Shown here piece after piece: positions 51,389 through 63,612 of a DNA stretch of 64,000 bases. Within the stretch, counting starts at the first letter, position 1. The number at the start of each line of letters is the position of its first letter. Where the stretch lies: contig NW_022985190.1 in the NCBI RefSeq assembly GCF_010093535.1, positions 617,346 to 681,345 on the forward strand. Reading direction: 5' to 3'. The notes beneath the pieces were generated by a model that was given only the letters and a program-made list of their open reading frames with translations, was not told the DNA's origin and searched no databases. Origin of the DNA: Lindgomyces ingoldianus (lineage: Eukaryota; Ascomycota; Dothideomycetes; Pleosporales; Lindgomycetaceae). A program made the translations under genes and the position numbers.

Positions 51389-52888
51389 GGCGGACGTGGC
51401 TCTATTATCTACTGAACTACGGCGCGAATTAGAGCTGGGAACTGTGAAACAGCAGGCTGGCAGCGCTGCTAGAGCAGAGGGGGCGTAGTGCCCGCGCCGA
51501 TTGCAGGAGACTTAGAGAGACGGCGTTCACGATGCGATATATGGCCCCTGCGTACGACCGGGGAACTTCCAGGAATAGCGAGATAAAGTGGGCGGCTCAC
51601 AAAGGCCAGTACTAGCCGTCACGAGTTTAACGAGAGGCAGGACCGTGGTCAAGAAGGTCGGTGGTGATGAGGGACAACGAGTGGTCTGGCAGTGCAGCGA
51701 AGAGCGTGAGGCGGGTGTTAATGGAAGTGTTGAGCACCGCTGGAGGTGGTGCGTCGTCTCCCAAAAGCTGGCCGCACGCTTTCACCAGACTCGTCATCGG
51801 GCAGCGTGAATTGGCGGATTCTGGTGGCGGAAGGCCAATCGCATCGGCGTGATCTGCCGGTAGGGAAAATGCACCAGCACACGAAACACGCGCTGCGCCG
51901 GACGGTCGATGCCTTAGCGATGGACGAGGGATGAGATAGCAATTCGGATGATGGCGATTGCGCCGCTGTTGGAGGCTGGAAACGCCGACAGCCTCTGTTA
52001 TATCTATGTATCTGGCCTCTCAAGCATGTGCTTCCCTTCACACAGCAGTCGTATCGTGACTGCCTTTCTGTCGCACGATGCTGCTCTTTCTGAAAACAAT
52101 GGACAGTGAATGTTATGCGGAAGACCCGGGAGCGAGCCAGCCAGCTTCTTTTTTTTTTCAAAGCCGATCCAGCCACACGGCCATGCAGCAACATGCATTC
52201 GCCGTATCACTGTTCCGACTGGAAGCTCGCTTCCAGCTTTTCCAACTTCTGCGCTTGCCCATGCCAGTTCATCATCTCGCTCACCGACATCAGCTCTCAG
52301 GTCTCGAATTCGTCAAGCGCTGCTAGCTCCGCAATCTCATGCAACCTCAATACCTTTTGAGGCAAACTTGCGTATGCACTCTTCTTGGCTGTGGGTAGTG
52401 TGGTAGTGTGTGGTAGTTTGAGCTCAAGCTTGCCCCTCCCCTCCCTCGACGCCGTCAGCATGAGGGTGACCATCGACTCACGTGTTATCTTGTGGGTCAT
52501 CGTCTTGTCAGCCTTGTCGAGTTGGAACAAGCGTTTGGCGCTTCCTCAGTGGGATGTTCTGGCGCCGCCATTGCACCATGTTTCAGATCTAAACGATTCC
52601 CACTGTTCCGAAGCCGAATCTTTCTCCACTTGCATCACACACATCACATCCCACTCATGCGGAACAACCCGCAAGCCACTCATCCACTGTGCGGGTATAC
52701 TTCCTTAGAATTCCGCATGATGAGAGTTTCAACATCTACTAAATGATAATACCTCTTTTCCAACATCGCCCCTAGATGCATTTGCAAAACGTTGATCCAA
52801 ATGACTGTCAACCCTTCTCTATGTATATACACCTAAGTCAGTCTGCCAGACATCCCATCAGCCTAGTATACCAGAGTCGCCTCGATGT
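51389..52888. other. Intergenic: DUF2406 promoter and MMSDH 3' flank
   Basis: About 1.5 kb with no supported gene. Contains short T- and C-rich tracts (for example a T-run near 52148); open frames on both strands overlap and lack domains. Confidence 0.5.
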
Positions 52889-54760
52889 CTAGCTGTGAGT
52901 AGGCATGTTCACGCTGGCCTTTGAAGCCACGGCGTCCTCGCTCCTCCAGAGACTGGTCACTGTCTTTTGTTGGGTGTAGAATTGCAGCCCTGGTTTTCCA
53001 TAAAATGTGTTGGCTCCTCCGCCAGCAACCGACTTCTTGTTGCCCGTGAAAGAAAACATGGGGAGCTGATTAGTGTTAGGCAGACAACGCTCATGTTGGA
53101 GTAAAAGCCTGGCTTACTGGGACGGGAATGGGGACGTTGATGCCGACCTGGCCTGCCTCAATCTCTCGCTGGAACCGACCAGCTGTGGCACCAGACCGGG
53201 TAAAGATAGCAGTACCGTTTCCATACTCATTCTCGTTGATGAGCTCAATGGCCTCATCTATCGTCCCTACATTGAGGCAGACTAGGACAGGACCAAAAAT
53301 TTCCTCCTTGTAGCACTTCATGTCGGGCTTAACATTAGCGATGATGGTCGGACCAACCTCAACATACAGTCAGCAAACAGGTTTCTCAATCCTCAAGGAT
53401 TGTACATACCCAGTTACCGTTGGGGTACTTCGGAGGTTTTTGGCCCCGGCCATCGAGGAGGATGGTCGCACCCTCTTCCTCAGCGCTGGCGATCAGATCT
53501 TCGATCCTTTTCTTCGCCTGTGGGCTGATCACGGGTCCTAGGTCAGCACCCTCCTCAAATCCACCGTCCATCTTAAGAGCCTTTGCGCGTTCCGCAATCT
53601 CTGGCACCCAGTCCTTGGTCTCGCCAATCATGACAAGGGTACTCAATGCCATGCATCGTTGACCAGCCGCACCGAAAGCCGCACCAGCAATGGCATTTAA
53701 GGCGTGGTTCTTGTTGCAGTCTGGGAGGACAGCAGCATGATTCTTCGCACCCAAGTTCGCCTGGACTCGCTTGCCATTAGCTGATGCGCGGGAGTAGATA
53801 TATTCACCAGCCTTGTTACTCCCTACGAAGCTCACGGCCTTGATGCGCGGCTCATCAAGGATGAAGTCGACTGTTTTCGCGGAGCCGTGGACGATGTTGA
53901 CTACACCCGCAGGAAACCCAGCTTTCTCAGCGAGCTCAGCCAGGATCATGCAAGCGCCAGGATCACGCTCCGAGGGCTTGATGACGATGGTGTTGCCGAC
54001 GACTGTCGCAATGGGAATTGACCACAGAGGAATCATGGCAGGGAAGTCTGGATAGGCAATTAGTAATAGTCCCCCGTCGGAGACCAATACACTCACTAAA
54101 GGGACAAATAGCAGCAACAACACCAAGAGGTTCTCGGTAACTTCTGGTCTCCATATCTTTTGCGACTTCCAGCACCTCGCCCGTCATCTGGGTCGTGATG
54201 CCGCATGCCGTCTCGGCTACTTGCAAGCCGCGCAAGACATCACCCTTTGCATCGGCAAGAGTCTTCCCTTGCTCCAATGTGATACTAGCAGCTAGCCTGT
54301 CCCAGTTCTCTCGGATCAATGCGACGTATTTGAACATAATCTGTTGCCTGTAAAGCAAGCTGGTCTCCTTCCATGGCTTGAACGCCTTCTGCGCGCTATC
54401 GACAGCGGCCAGCAGCTCCTCATTGGTACTCTGAGGCACTCGTGTAACGAGATTGTTGGTGGCAGGATCGTGGAGGTCTAGCCACGTCGTCGCTTTTGAA
54501 GGCACAAACCTGTTATCTAAGAAGTTCTGCGTGTCGACTGGAGACTCAATGGGGTCATGGCTGAGCGGATACGAGTCTGCGATGAGGGCGGCCGTGGTAG
54601 TTGTAGGCTTGAGGTGTCGAGCAGTGGCATGTAGCCGCCTCGAGGCGATCTTGTTTGTGCTGGCAGGCGACGACATTCTGGTGGAGAGAGAGGTAATGCG
54701 AGGTGTGGAAGCTTGGGTGGCCAAGTTCGCGGTGCGGAGGAGAGCTCGTCGGGCGGCCAT
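52889..54760 (-). CDS. Methylmalonate-semialdehyde dehydrogenase, mitochondrial (ALDH6 family)
   Basis: Four exons: 54760-54097, 54047-53410, 53357-53118 and 53065-52889 (572 aa). An Arg/Ser/Thr-rich presequence ([20 protein letters not shown] and on to [11 protein letters not shown]) precedes the ALDH core. NAD-binding and catalytic motifs are [51 protein letters not shown] (the ALDH6-type replacement of the usual ELGGK) and nucleophile Cys ~353 in [27 protein letters not shown] and [20 protein letters not shown] complete it. The enzyme is CoA-dependent and converts methylmalonate and malonate semialdehydes to propionyl- and acetyl-CoA in valine, thymine and beta-alanine catabolism, in the mitochondrial matrix. 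All introns are 49-52 nt and phase-consistent. The ATG at 54760 is chosen for the complete targeting sequence. Confidence 0.9.
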
Positions 54761-55245
54761 GGTAACTACCGAAACAAGGATTCTCTTGGGTCAGTTGCAG
54801 AAGCCACGGCGCAGCGGAAAGTATTTGAAAGAGAATCAATTAATTTATCAAAACTTCGGGCCCAGGAGAACTACCTGCATCAAGCCGCAAGCCGGCTTTC
54901 GATTTCCTTTGATCCCGGAGAGGGGGCTTCTAAGGCCGCGCTTTCCCGATGAGCCGAAAGTATCTCCACATTGCTTACATAACAGTCACTGTTCCACATT
55001 GGCATCCACGCTTCACAATTGACCCTGGCAGCAAACGAGTCCTTTGGTCATTACGAGAACCGTAAATTCATTCTTGAAGAGAGCTATGGTACACTGTCAT
55101 GGCGCCGTACACCCTCGAGAAAAATATTTGGTTATACCTGGAATCCAAAGATATGGGTGCTCCTCCGTGCTAAGATTCCATGGGAGCCCTTTTCGACCGA
55201 CTTCTACCGATCTATCACTATTTCATCGCCCTCTCTGCACTACAT
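54761..55245. other. Intergenic: MMSDH promoter and calnexin 3' flank
   Basis: 485 bp between two leftward genes; nothing recognised beyond AT-rich sequence near 54.84 kb. Confidence 0.55.
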
Positions 55246-57184
55246 TTACGAAGCAGTGGAGCGTGTAGTGCGCTTGTTGACCTCTGACTGTGCCTTCTCG
55301 GCGCCGCTGGAGACAGCCTCCGCTGCCTTGTCCTTCGCGTCGACAGCAGCATCCTTTGATTTCTTTGCTGCATCTTTGACCTGCTCCTTGGAAGGAGCAG
55401 CACCACCGCTAATGAGAGTGGAGACAACAATAGCAATGAGTGTGACAGCGAGGACTCCAATACCCCCAGCAACCTCAGGGACGAATTTGATGGCCTCGAC
55501 TGGATCCCTCCTGGCAATAGTCAAGAACAAATTGACTTTCTCCTTAATGTAGAGGACTGGGTCGTCCTTGAAGACGAGATCCGAAGGCGACTTCGGAGGT
55601 TCAACTGGCTTTGGAGCAGTGGCTTCCTCTTCAGCCTTTTCCGCAACGATCTTAAGATCAAATGTATCTGCCTTGAGCTTTTCGGCATCCTCAATGGAGT
55701 GACCAATGTAGATGTTGTCAAAGAGGATGTCGTTTTGCATGGTCCAGATCTCGAATCCAATCTATGGTATGTGAGTACAAATCTTCCTTACTAGGTAAGA
55801 GTCACTTACGGCACCCATGGGCTCAAACTTGGCCGGGGTCTTGTCCTCAAAATAGTCAGGGTTCTTGATCTTCCTTGGTGCCCAGGTGCCTTTGTATGCC
55901 GGGTTGTCGATATACTCTGCGGTCCACTTGCCCTTGTACTCAGGGTTCTTCTTCATCGGTGGTTCCCACTTGCCGCAGCCAGAGGCCTCGTCACACTTAG
56001 GGTTTGGCACTGTTGGGGGAACCCAGTCGCCATCCTCCTCGTCGTCCCAATCCTCAGGCTTCTCGGCCTCTGGGTCAGGGATCGTGGTAGGTTCGTCGTC
56101 GAGCCAGTCCTCCGGCTTCTTGGCCTCCTCATCGACAATCTCGAACGGAGCATCCTCGTCCCAATCCTCGGGTTTCTTGGCTTCTGGGTCGGGGATACGG
56201 GCCTCGTCGACCCAGTCCTCGGGCTTCTTGTCCTTGGGGTCGTCAATCTCTTTCTCAGGGTTGACGGATGGGCTGAAGTCCTCAAGCAGAGTGCCATTGC
56301 GAATGGACTCGCCGTCGATCTTGATCTCGAAAGAGTTGTCTGGCTTCACAATCAAGGTGTAGAGAGATGTCGTCTTGACGATACGCGCCATTGGAGGGTT
56401 CTTGAGGTGCTTCTCCTCGTACTCGCCTGTCTTGGGGTTCTTGTGGCGAAAAATAAAGTGGACCTGAGATAAATTAGCATTCTTGGAGATTGATCCCATT
56501 GTGATAGCCCCACCTTGTTAGTAGCACCACATTTGTCAGGACCAAACATGATGATGTACGGAGACGCGTTTGAAAACTCCTCGGCATGAAGAGCCTTGTT
56601 GTCCTGGAGGAGCTTCATATAAGCACCGCCGCACTCCAAGCCATCTGGTAGGGGTTAATATGGCTCGCGATGGCTCCATGCATTGACTTACTTTGAAGCT
56701 TGACTTCATACTGCACCACCAAAGTCTTACCCTTGTTGTTGATGACTTTGGGGAATTTGGCCGAGATGGCGTGGTGGGCCGCTTTATCCTTGATCACCAG
56801 ACCCTTGTCCCCCTCCATCCCCTTGAAGACGGAAGGCTCCTCAACAGACCAAGTGCCGACGTATGCCCATTCTTCCTCAGTGGACTTATCGTCCTTCTTC
56901 GCATGTGAAGCTTTCCACCTTGATTCCCAATCATCGGTGAATTGCTCGAGGAAAGGCGCTTTCAGCGTGGTGGGCTGCCGAGATCAACGTTAGAATTCTG
57001 TTTGCCGGGCCTCCTGGCGGGGAGAGAGTTTGCTTACGGTGAAGGTTGGCTTCACAACTGATGACGATGTAGAGGACTCGACAGCAGACGAGACGGACGA
57101 GGAGGCGTCCTCGAGGTCGTCTGCAGCGTCGGCACGAACCACGGCAGCAGCAAGGAGCGCTGTAGCTCCGAAAGCGAAACGCAT
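55246..57184 (-). CDS. cnx1: Calnexin (ER lectin chaperone)
   Basis: Five exons: 57184-57038, 56974-56692, 56644-56514, 56463-55810 and 55761-55246 (576 aa). A signal peptide ([20 protein letters not shown]) leads into the lectin domain ([60 protein letters not shown] with the conserved Cys pair). The P-domain arm has four type-1 repeats ([17 protein letters not shown]) and type-2 repeats ([44 protein letters not shown]). The returning lectin strand is [20 protein letters not shown]. One TM follows ([19 protein letters not shown]) with a basic cytosolic tail ending [10 protein letters not shown]. It binds monoglucosylated N-glycans and nascent glycoproteins in the ER. No C-terminal dilysine signal is present, so retention must work by other means. 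Confidence 0.93.
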
Positions 57185-58660
57185 CGTGGGTGGAGCTGCC
57201 TGCTGTCTTGCTTGGAGATCAGAGGACTTTGTTGAGATGGTGGGAAAGCAAAGGAGAGGGTGTTGAGGAGACGGGGTGGGCAATTGGAGGATTTAAACAC
57301 AATCGGGCAAGCTCCAAGGTGAAATTGGACACCTTTCAGAAAACCAGCCGAAGCCAAGCAGCGAATCAGAACCTGGGCCGTGCCCCCGCATTCACCTCAG
57401 CCTCGAGCACGGCACATGAGCCTGCGATGCCTCTAGAAACGGACACTTGTCACTTCTGACCCTAGGCATTTGATGCACTGACGTTCTTCTTCGCTCATTC
57501 ACTCCATTGCACCAGTTCTCTTTCACAGGATAGTTCTCGAAAATGGGTGATTGTGGGAGTTCGAGCCCCCAACGCTTCCTTCCTCTCAAGACATACGCCC
57601 ATGAAGTGGACAATGGATCACAGGCTGAATTGGTTTCTTGTGTCAGTTATTTCTCAAGTTTCGGAAGTCTGTCTCGGCGTGTAGCCACTCGTGGTGCATG
57701 AAAGTCAAAACCACACGTGCTTTGAATATCCTGATTAAGGACACCATCCCTTGCCAGGTTGATACTCCTTTACAAGGATTGTTATTCCTTAGCTTCCATA
57801 TACCCATATTAGCTTTCTTAAGCAGCTACAATGATTTTCGAAGCGAAGCTTTGAGATGCATATTGGACATCAGGACTTCTAGGACTTCAAGGCCCTCACA
57901 AAGTTAAGTAGGCTTTAGATAGCAGATTCTAATTCTCTTTGCTTGATTCAAACTATGACTATCAATTCACTGTATGATGCAGCGTCGTCGAGATTGGCTC
58001 CGTGGCCAACTTTTCCTTCCCCAGCTTTACTGTCCCGTATACTGACTGGCCTCCTATCCTTCCTTCTCTAGCGTCGGGCTTCTTGTCCTTTTCCTCCTTA
58101 GGTTTTTTTTGGGAATGTTGAGCATTGGCGTTTCCATACGAGCTTGAAGTTCCGACGTTTGCGGTGCTCGCAAAGAGCATTTTCAATTCCAGAGCATGTG
58201 GGGTGCTTTATGCCCATACATCCCTGGCATTGGCAACACCGCCATTGCATGCTGCGGAACCTCTCTTCCTCGTGGATCAGCTTAGACTTCGTACTATTGG
58301 CAAGCTGCGGTAGACAACGAAGCGTTGTCCCTTCGAAATTAGGTTGAGCAACAAGGCCAGTGCCGGGAGAGTGAGTAGTCTTTATGGAGGACCTAAACCT
58401 GGAAGTAAAGGCGCAAGCGCAGATGAGTTGTTAACTTGTCCAAGAGGAGCCAGTGCAGGTGAATACTAAAGGAGACTTATGCATTGAGGAACGTCACCAT
58501 ATGCTAGCTACATGAAACTCTCTAAGAAAAGAATAGCAGTTGACAGAATAGAGGTAGGGCTTCCCGATAACCAAATTTACCATGATCATTGTTTCATCCT
58601 GTGGGAGAAGGCCTCCCCAAACAAATCTTGCCGACCAGTTCCCAGATATGGCAATAAAGG
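57185..58660. other. Intergenic: calnexin promoter and VMA21 3' flank
   Basis: 1.48 kb without a supported gene. The right part is AT-rich. I found no clear ERSE/UPRE-like element by eye. Confidence 0.5.
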
Positions 58661-59079
58661 TTAAATTGACTTCTTCTTTCTCTCCTCCTCTTCCTGTCGC
58701 TCTGACTGGTCCTCCTTCATTGCCACGATCACATATGCGATAAGGACCACGTTGGCCATCACAGCAGCCGTAGCACCAGCATATGTTGAGTTGCCTGCTC
58801 CATTGTCAGTGCAGGGAAGGCATAAGTGCTTGGTGGGAAGTACCATGGAACACATAATTAACAGTAAAGAAGTAGGTGCCAATTGGGAGAGTGATCATGG
58901 CAAACGTGAAGCTTAACAGCTTCCAAATTACCGACCTAGCATACATAAGATGGAGTAATGTAGGAATAGGAGGGTTCTAACGCGGGAACAGCTGGGGCGA
59001 TATTCGAGGGCTCCGAGACTCCTTTCCCATTATTGTCGAGATATGTCTTCTCAGTAGCCACCACCCTACGTGAAGTCAT
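58661..59079 (-). CDS. VMA21: V-ATPase assembly integral membrane protein Vma21
   Basis: Three exons, 59079-58982, 58935-58844 and 58794-58661, give 107 aa. Introns of 46 and 49 nt were placed by frame; the spliced protein reads PSNIAPAVPASVIWKLLSFT, FAMITLPIGTYFFTVNYVFH and GNSTYAGATAAVMANVVLIA. Two TM segments (about residues 37-55 and 73-91) and the NSTYAGATAA motif are characteristic of fungal Vma21. It ends KKKSI, giving a KKxx-type dilysine ER-retrieval signal, as yeast Vma21 requires. Vma21 escorts the V0 sector during assembly in the ER. The gene is easily missed because no exon alone exceeds 45 codons of conserved sequence. Divergent to FUN30 with 525 bp between the start codons. Confidence 0.88.
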
Positions 59080-59604
59080 TGTATGTTGGTAATATCAGGT
59101 TTTGGCGGGCTTGGCTTGGTGGTTGTAGACGAAATTGGTTGTGGGAGTTCGACCAAAGCAGAGCTCTCAGGCAAAAATGCGTCTCCAACAGCACGCTTGA
59201 TTGGCCACAGCTGCCATATAATTGTGCTGAAAATGAGGCCAATAATTTCGCCTGCGATTTTAGATGTAGACTCACTACAGGGCTTGCTTTCTTCAATGGC
59301 TGCTACTTATACCGACGCTAGAGGGGGTGAATGCCTCTCATATTGTCTTCTGCATGAACCCACGATGCCAAGCCATAGAGGCCCGTGCACGCCGTGACCT
59401 CGCGCCAACTCGTTCGGCGCGTTTTTTTTGGCCTTTGTCTTATCCCCGCCACAACGTCTTCCTCCTTTCTCTTCAGCGCCACCCGCGACGACAATGCCTC
59501 TTTCTTTGCGTCCCAATACGCCGAATTGTTTGCCACTTTGAAGCCATTGTCTTCTTATATTCCGTGCCCGCAACTCCCCTCGCTGCTCCTAATAGCTTCC
59601 ACCC
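59080..59604. other. Divergent promoter, VMA21 / FUN30
   Basis: 525 bp between divergent start codons; C/T-rich towards FUN30. No further gene. Confidence 0.55.
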
Positions 59605-62600
59605 ATGTACCGACGCGACCCAATCGTCTCGTCCTCCCCCATGGGCTCACAAGCCCCCCGGCCCAGCAATAGCTTTACAGACAGCGATGATGAACTCGCC
59701 GATGACTTTCTCACGCAACCAACTTTGCCCTTGAACCCTATCCGATCTTCGCTCTTCCCTCCGCCGACGTTCGTCACTCAACCAACACAGGTGTTGCCCA
59801 CCACCCCGAAGTCCAACAGAGTCGATCGTGAATCACAAATCCAAGTCGCGCGGTCTTCTCCTGCAGTACACTCCCCAGTCATATCCCAGCGCCAACTTCC
59901 ATATGCAAACCCAATGGCCCCTCCTGGTACATACCTTCGACGCCCTCCCCCGGCTCACCGCCCCATCGCGATCGACCTCACGTGTGACGATCCTCCCGTG
60001 GAGGCGGATCCTGAAGAAGAGGATACTGTACGCTCTAATATCAAACCATCACGCATTGAAGAAACTCCACAGAAACGTCCGTTGAATCTATCTAGCTTTC
60101 AGTACAACCCTAATCTAGTCCGCAAACGACCAGCCGATAACAATGCTGGCACTCTACCCCTCAGCAAGTGGCCGCGCTCAGTCCCTCGGCAGATTGGACC
60201 GGCTCGGGCCTTGCCAGTAGAGCCTGACATTGATATGGAACTTGACGATATCCCAGATTTTGATATGAAGAGGAAGGTACAGCGTCTGATGGCTGTTGTT
60301 CCAGGGAAGCCTGTTCGGGTTCTATACGAAGCTCTCGTTGCAAAGAGGGGCAATTGGGATGATGCAGCAGAGCTCGTTACCAGGGACCACAACGCTCTTC
60401 CAGTCCCGTCCTCGGAAGATGAGTTACTAAGCTCGCCGAAAAGCCAGCAGCCAGTGAAAACTGCTAAGCGTGAATTGAATGCTCCTACGAAGAGTATTCA
60501 CGAGAAATTCTCGACTATCTGCCAGGCGCAACCCGGTCCTGCGCCTGAAAATCTACCTAGGAGAAAGGGCCGGCTCGTTCGTGGTCGGCGAAATCGGTCC
60601 CCAACACTATCTGTCTCCCCACAGGTTCCACTGCGTCCCATGCCCAGAAAGGTGGAATTGGAAGACGAGGATGAGGCAATTGCAATTAGCTCAGATTCCG
60701 ACGCTGAAGTCTCGGACGATGCGGAGGTTGAAGATGACTCTCTTCTCGACTTCTTCAATACTTGCTCGGTCGAAGCAATGGTAGATTTATCCAACCAGAA
60801 GGAAGACGATGTCCGCTCTATTCTTGCACGTCGACCGTTCACGTCTCTAACTGCTGTGGAGAAAATATATGTGGATTCCCAATTGTCATCTGGAAACGGA
60901 AAGAAGGCTAAGAAACCGAAGATCCCTATGGGCGAGAGGTTGGTTGATTCTGCTACCAGCATGTGGAGGGGCTACATGGCGATTGATCAATTGGTAATCA
61001 AGTGTGAAGCCCGAGGAAAGACTATTGCAGCTGCAATGGCTAAGTGGGGTGTTGATGTCTTCGGTGCTACGATAGAAGGTGAAGTCGCACTCACTTCCCT
61101 CGACGACGGAAGCGATACCTCCTCTATTCGTGACTCTGGAATCGGTACTCCACGAAGCAGCAGCGACACAGAAGCAGATACGGTTCAGAAGGGCTCCCGG
61201 GGAAAGAGCACTCTGTTAAAGAAGCCGTCAAATATGAGCCCTGACCTCCAGCTTAAAGACTATCAGCTAGTTGGTCTCAATTGGCTTAATCTGCTATGGC
61301 AGAACGGAATTTCCGGAATTTTAGCGGATGACATGGGCCTTGGGAAGACTTGTCAAGTCATCGCCTTTCTCTCACACCTCCGACAGCTCAACGTACAAGG
61401 ACCTCACTTGATTGTTGTGCCAGGTTCAACATTAGAGAACTGGCTTCGAGAATTCCAACGCTTCTCTAACAAGCTTGTCGTCGAGCCTTACTACGGATTA
61501 CAGGCAGCGCGCGAGGAGCAACAATTGAAGATTCTAGACAATCGATCTACAATTGATGTCATAGTTACGACATATGATCTCGCCTTTAAGAAGATGGACA
61601 ACGTATTCCTACGCAAGTGCAGGCCTCACGCTTGCATATATGATGAAGGACATGTCTTGCGTAATTCGACCACTCAGAGATATCAAAGCTTGATGCGGAT
61701 TCCAGCGAACTTCCGGCTGCTGTTGACTGGAACACCGCTACAGAACAATCTCCGAGAACTGGCATCGATCCTGGCCTTCATAATGCCTGATATCTTTAAA
61801 GATGTGGAGGATGATTTAACAATTGTTTTTAAACACAAAGCTAAGACAACTGATAGCGATACCCATGGAGCACTTCTGTCCACACAGCGGATCAAGCGAG
61901 CACGCTCGATGATGACCCCTTTCATTCTGCGTCGCAAGAAAGTTCAAGTCCTCAAACACTTGCCTCAGAAGACCTGTCGAATTGAATACTGCAACCTCAC
62001 AGAATCGCAGTCAAAACTCTACGCGGAACAGATTGAGAGACAACGTCAGGTTCTGGTGGACCGTGCTGCAGGCATTCAGACCAAAGATCATGCGAATGTC
62101 ATGATGAAACTTCGTCAGGCTGCCATACACCCACTACTCTTCCGAAACCACTATAGCGATCATGTCATCCGGAAGATGTCCAAGGCTTGCCTAAGGGAAG
62201 AAAAATTCAAAGACAGCGATCCTAATATCATCTTTGAGGAGCTACAATTGTATCAGGATTACCAATGTCACTCGTTGGCCACGACGTACCCTCGCGCCTT
62301 AGGCAAGTTCAGACTCACTAACGACGAGTGGATGGATTCTGGAAAGATCAAGAAGTTAGCTGAGTTACTGGTGGGGTTTAAAGAGAATGGGGATCGGACT
62401 CTCGTATTTTCCCAGTTCACTTCAGTTATGGACATTCTCGAATGGGTTCTGGACACCCTAGAAATGGCATACTTCCGTCTAGATGGACAGACACCGATCG
62501 CGCAACGGCAAGATATGCTCGATCAATTTTACGAAGATGAAACGATACCTGTCTTTATGCTCAGTACTAAATCTGGCGGGGCCGGTATCAACTTAGCTTG

Positions 62601-62988
62601 TGCGAATAAGGTTATCATCTTCGATTCCTCATTCAACCCACAGGACGACATTCAGGCCGAAAATCGTGCCCACCGAGTCGGACAGACACGGGATGTGGAG
62701 GTCATTAGGCTGGTAACAAAGGGGACGGTTGAAGAGCAAATTCACGCCCTGGGCGTTTCAAAGCTGGAATTAGACAAGATGGTAGCTGGTGAGGAGTCTA
62801 TGACTGATTTCAAGAATCCTTCTGAGGTGAAGCTATCTGCGGCTGAGGAGAAGGGACTTGAGGCTGTAGAAGATATGCTGTTGGAAGAGTTTCAGAAGAT
62901 GGGAAGCGGGGACAAGACGAAAGACGGTGATCTAAAGAAGCAATATCTGGATGGCTTGAAGAAGGCTGGTCTGGATGTAGCGGCCTGA
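59605..62988 (+). CDS. FUN30: Fun30/SMARCAD1-type SNF2 chromatin remodeller
   Basis: Intronless, 1127 aa. The N-terminal ~500 residues are mostly disordered, with a CUE-like ubiquitin-binding motif at about 220-265 (FDMKRKVQRLMAVVPGKPVR, LYEALVAKRGNWDDAAELV) and an acidic IAISSDSDAEVSDDAEVED patch. The SNF2 ATPase begins near residue 550 (LKDYQLVGLNWLNLLWQNG). Walker A is ILADDMGLGKTCQ (about 572) and the DExH box is DEGH (about 678), both in the Fun30/SMARCAD1 form. Helicase-C motifs include TLVFSQFTSVMDILEW, LDGQTPIAQRQDMLDQFYED, LSTKSGGAGINLACANKVII and QAENRAHRVGQTRDVEVIR. Fun30 promotes long-range DNA end resection, heterochromatin silencing and histone dimer exchange. An alternative start (residue 13, MGSQAPRPSNS) cannot be excluded. 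Confidence 0.9.
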   Translation: MYRRDPIVSSSPMGSQAPRPSNSFTDSDDELADDFLTQPTLPLNPIRSSLFPPPTFVTQPTQVLPTTPKSNRVDRESQIQVARSSPAVHSPVISQRQLPYANPMAPPGTYLRRPPPAHRPIAIDLTCDDPPVEADPEEEDTVRSNIKPSRIEETPQKRPLNLSSFQYNPNLVRKRPADNNAGTLPLSKWPRSVPRQIGPARALPVEPDIDMELDDIPDFDMKRKVQRLMAVVPGKPVRVLYEALVAKRGNWDDAAELVTRDHNALPVPSSEDELLSSPKSQQPVKTAKRELNAPTKSIHEKFSTICQAQPGPAPENLPRRKGRLVRGRRNRSPTLSVSPQVPLRPMPRKVELEDEDEAIAISSDSDAEVSDDAEVEDDSLLDFFNTCSVEAMVDLSNQKEDDVRSILARRPFTSLTAVEKIYVDSQLSSGNGKKAKKPKIPMGERLVDSATSMWRGYMAIDQLVIKCEARGKTIAAAMAKWGVDVFGATIEGEVALTSLDDGSDTSSIRDSGIGTPRSSSDTEADTVQKGSRGKSTLLKKPSNMSPDLQLKDYQLVGLNWLNLLWQNGISGILADDMGLGKTCQVIAFLSHLRQLNVQGPHLIVVPGSTLENWLREFQRFSNKLVVEPYYGLQAAREEQQLKILDNRSTIDVIVTTYDLAFKKMDNVFLRKCRPHACIYDEGHVLRNSTTQRYQSLMRIPANFRLLLTGTPLQNNLRELASILAFIMPDIFKDVEDDLTIVFKHKAKTTDSDTHGALLSTQRIKRARSMMTPFILRRKKVQVLKHLPQKTCRIEYCNLTESQSKLYAEQIERQRQVLVDRAAGIQTKDHANVMMKLRQAAIHPLLFRNHYSDHVIRKMSKACLREEKFKDSDPNIIFEELQLYQDYQCHSLATTYPRALGKFRLTNDEWMDSGKIKKLAELLVGFKENGDRTLVFSQFTSVMDILEWVLDTLEMAYFRLDGQTPIAQRQDMLDQFYEDETIPVFMLSTKSGGAGINLACANKVIIFDSSFNPQDDIQAENRAHRVGQTRDVEVIRLVTKGTVEEQIHALGVSKLELDKMVAGEESMTDFKNPSEVKLSAAEEKGLEAVEDMLLEEFQKMGSGDKTKDGDLKKQYLDGLKKAGLDVAA

Positions 62989-63612
62989 TTGCTCTTTTCA
63001 CGACTTCTCGGTGTGAACTAGATGTTTTCTGTCCCAGGGCATCAATTCGACTGCACTTTTAGATGTTTTCCTAAGCTTTGTAAGGCGTTAGTAGGAGAGG
63101 TATTGCATCTGGTGAACCGCTTAGAACGGACATTGGGTATACCTTCATTTTCGATGCATAGCGTTGGTGTTTTGCAGAACGAAGCACAGCACACTGTGAA
63201 TACTGGATGGAGTTGGGTGCATTGATGGGCTTGGTATTGTGTATCTGTTAACTGTATATAGATAGCAGCATACCCTATCTGTACAGGTGGGCCATCCGGC
63301 CTTGCTTTGAGTGGGCTGTTGTTACTTTAGGTAACAATTTAATTCCTTAAATATTTGAACATGTAGGTAGTAGTAATACGCCTAATATCTCAGCTCACGA
63401 ATGTAGGCAGTGCCTAGAGTTTCTAGGATCCTTATTGCAATCGCCCGATCGTGAGACGCAGCCGAGGAAAAAGGGACGAATGCCAACCCTGTGACTTTCA
63501 AAAGTACATCCAAAATATGAAGTGCCTACAACGCCCAAAACCATGCCGGCCCGGTGGACTCTCTATTCTAGTTCAACATGTCCACATCTAGTGATGGGAA
63601 TATATAGAGGGG
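62989..63612. other. Intergenic between convergent 3' ends
   Basis: About 620 bp; AT-rich after 63.3 kb. No supported gene. Confidence 0.55.

Noticed and set aside
57553..57576. GTTCGAG-type B-box-like sequence suggesting a tRNA gene
   Set aside because: The flanking bases do not form a proper T-arm, and no A box or acceptor stem could be paired around it.
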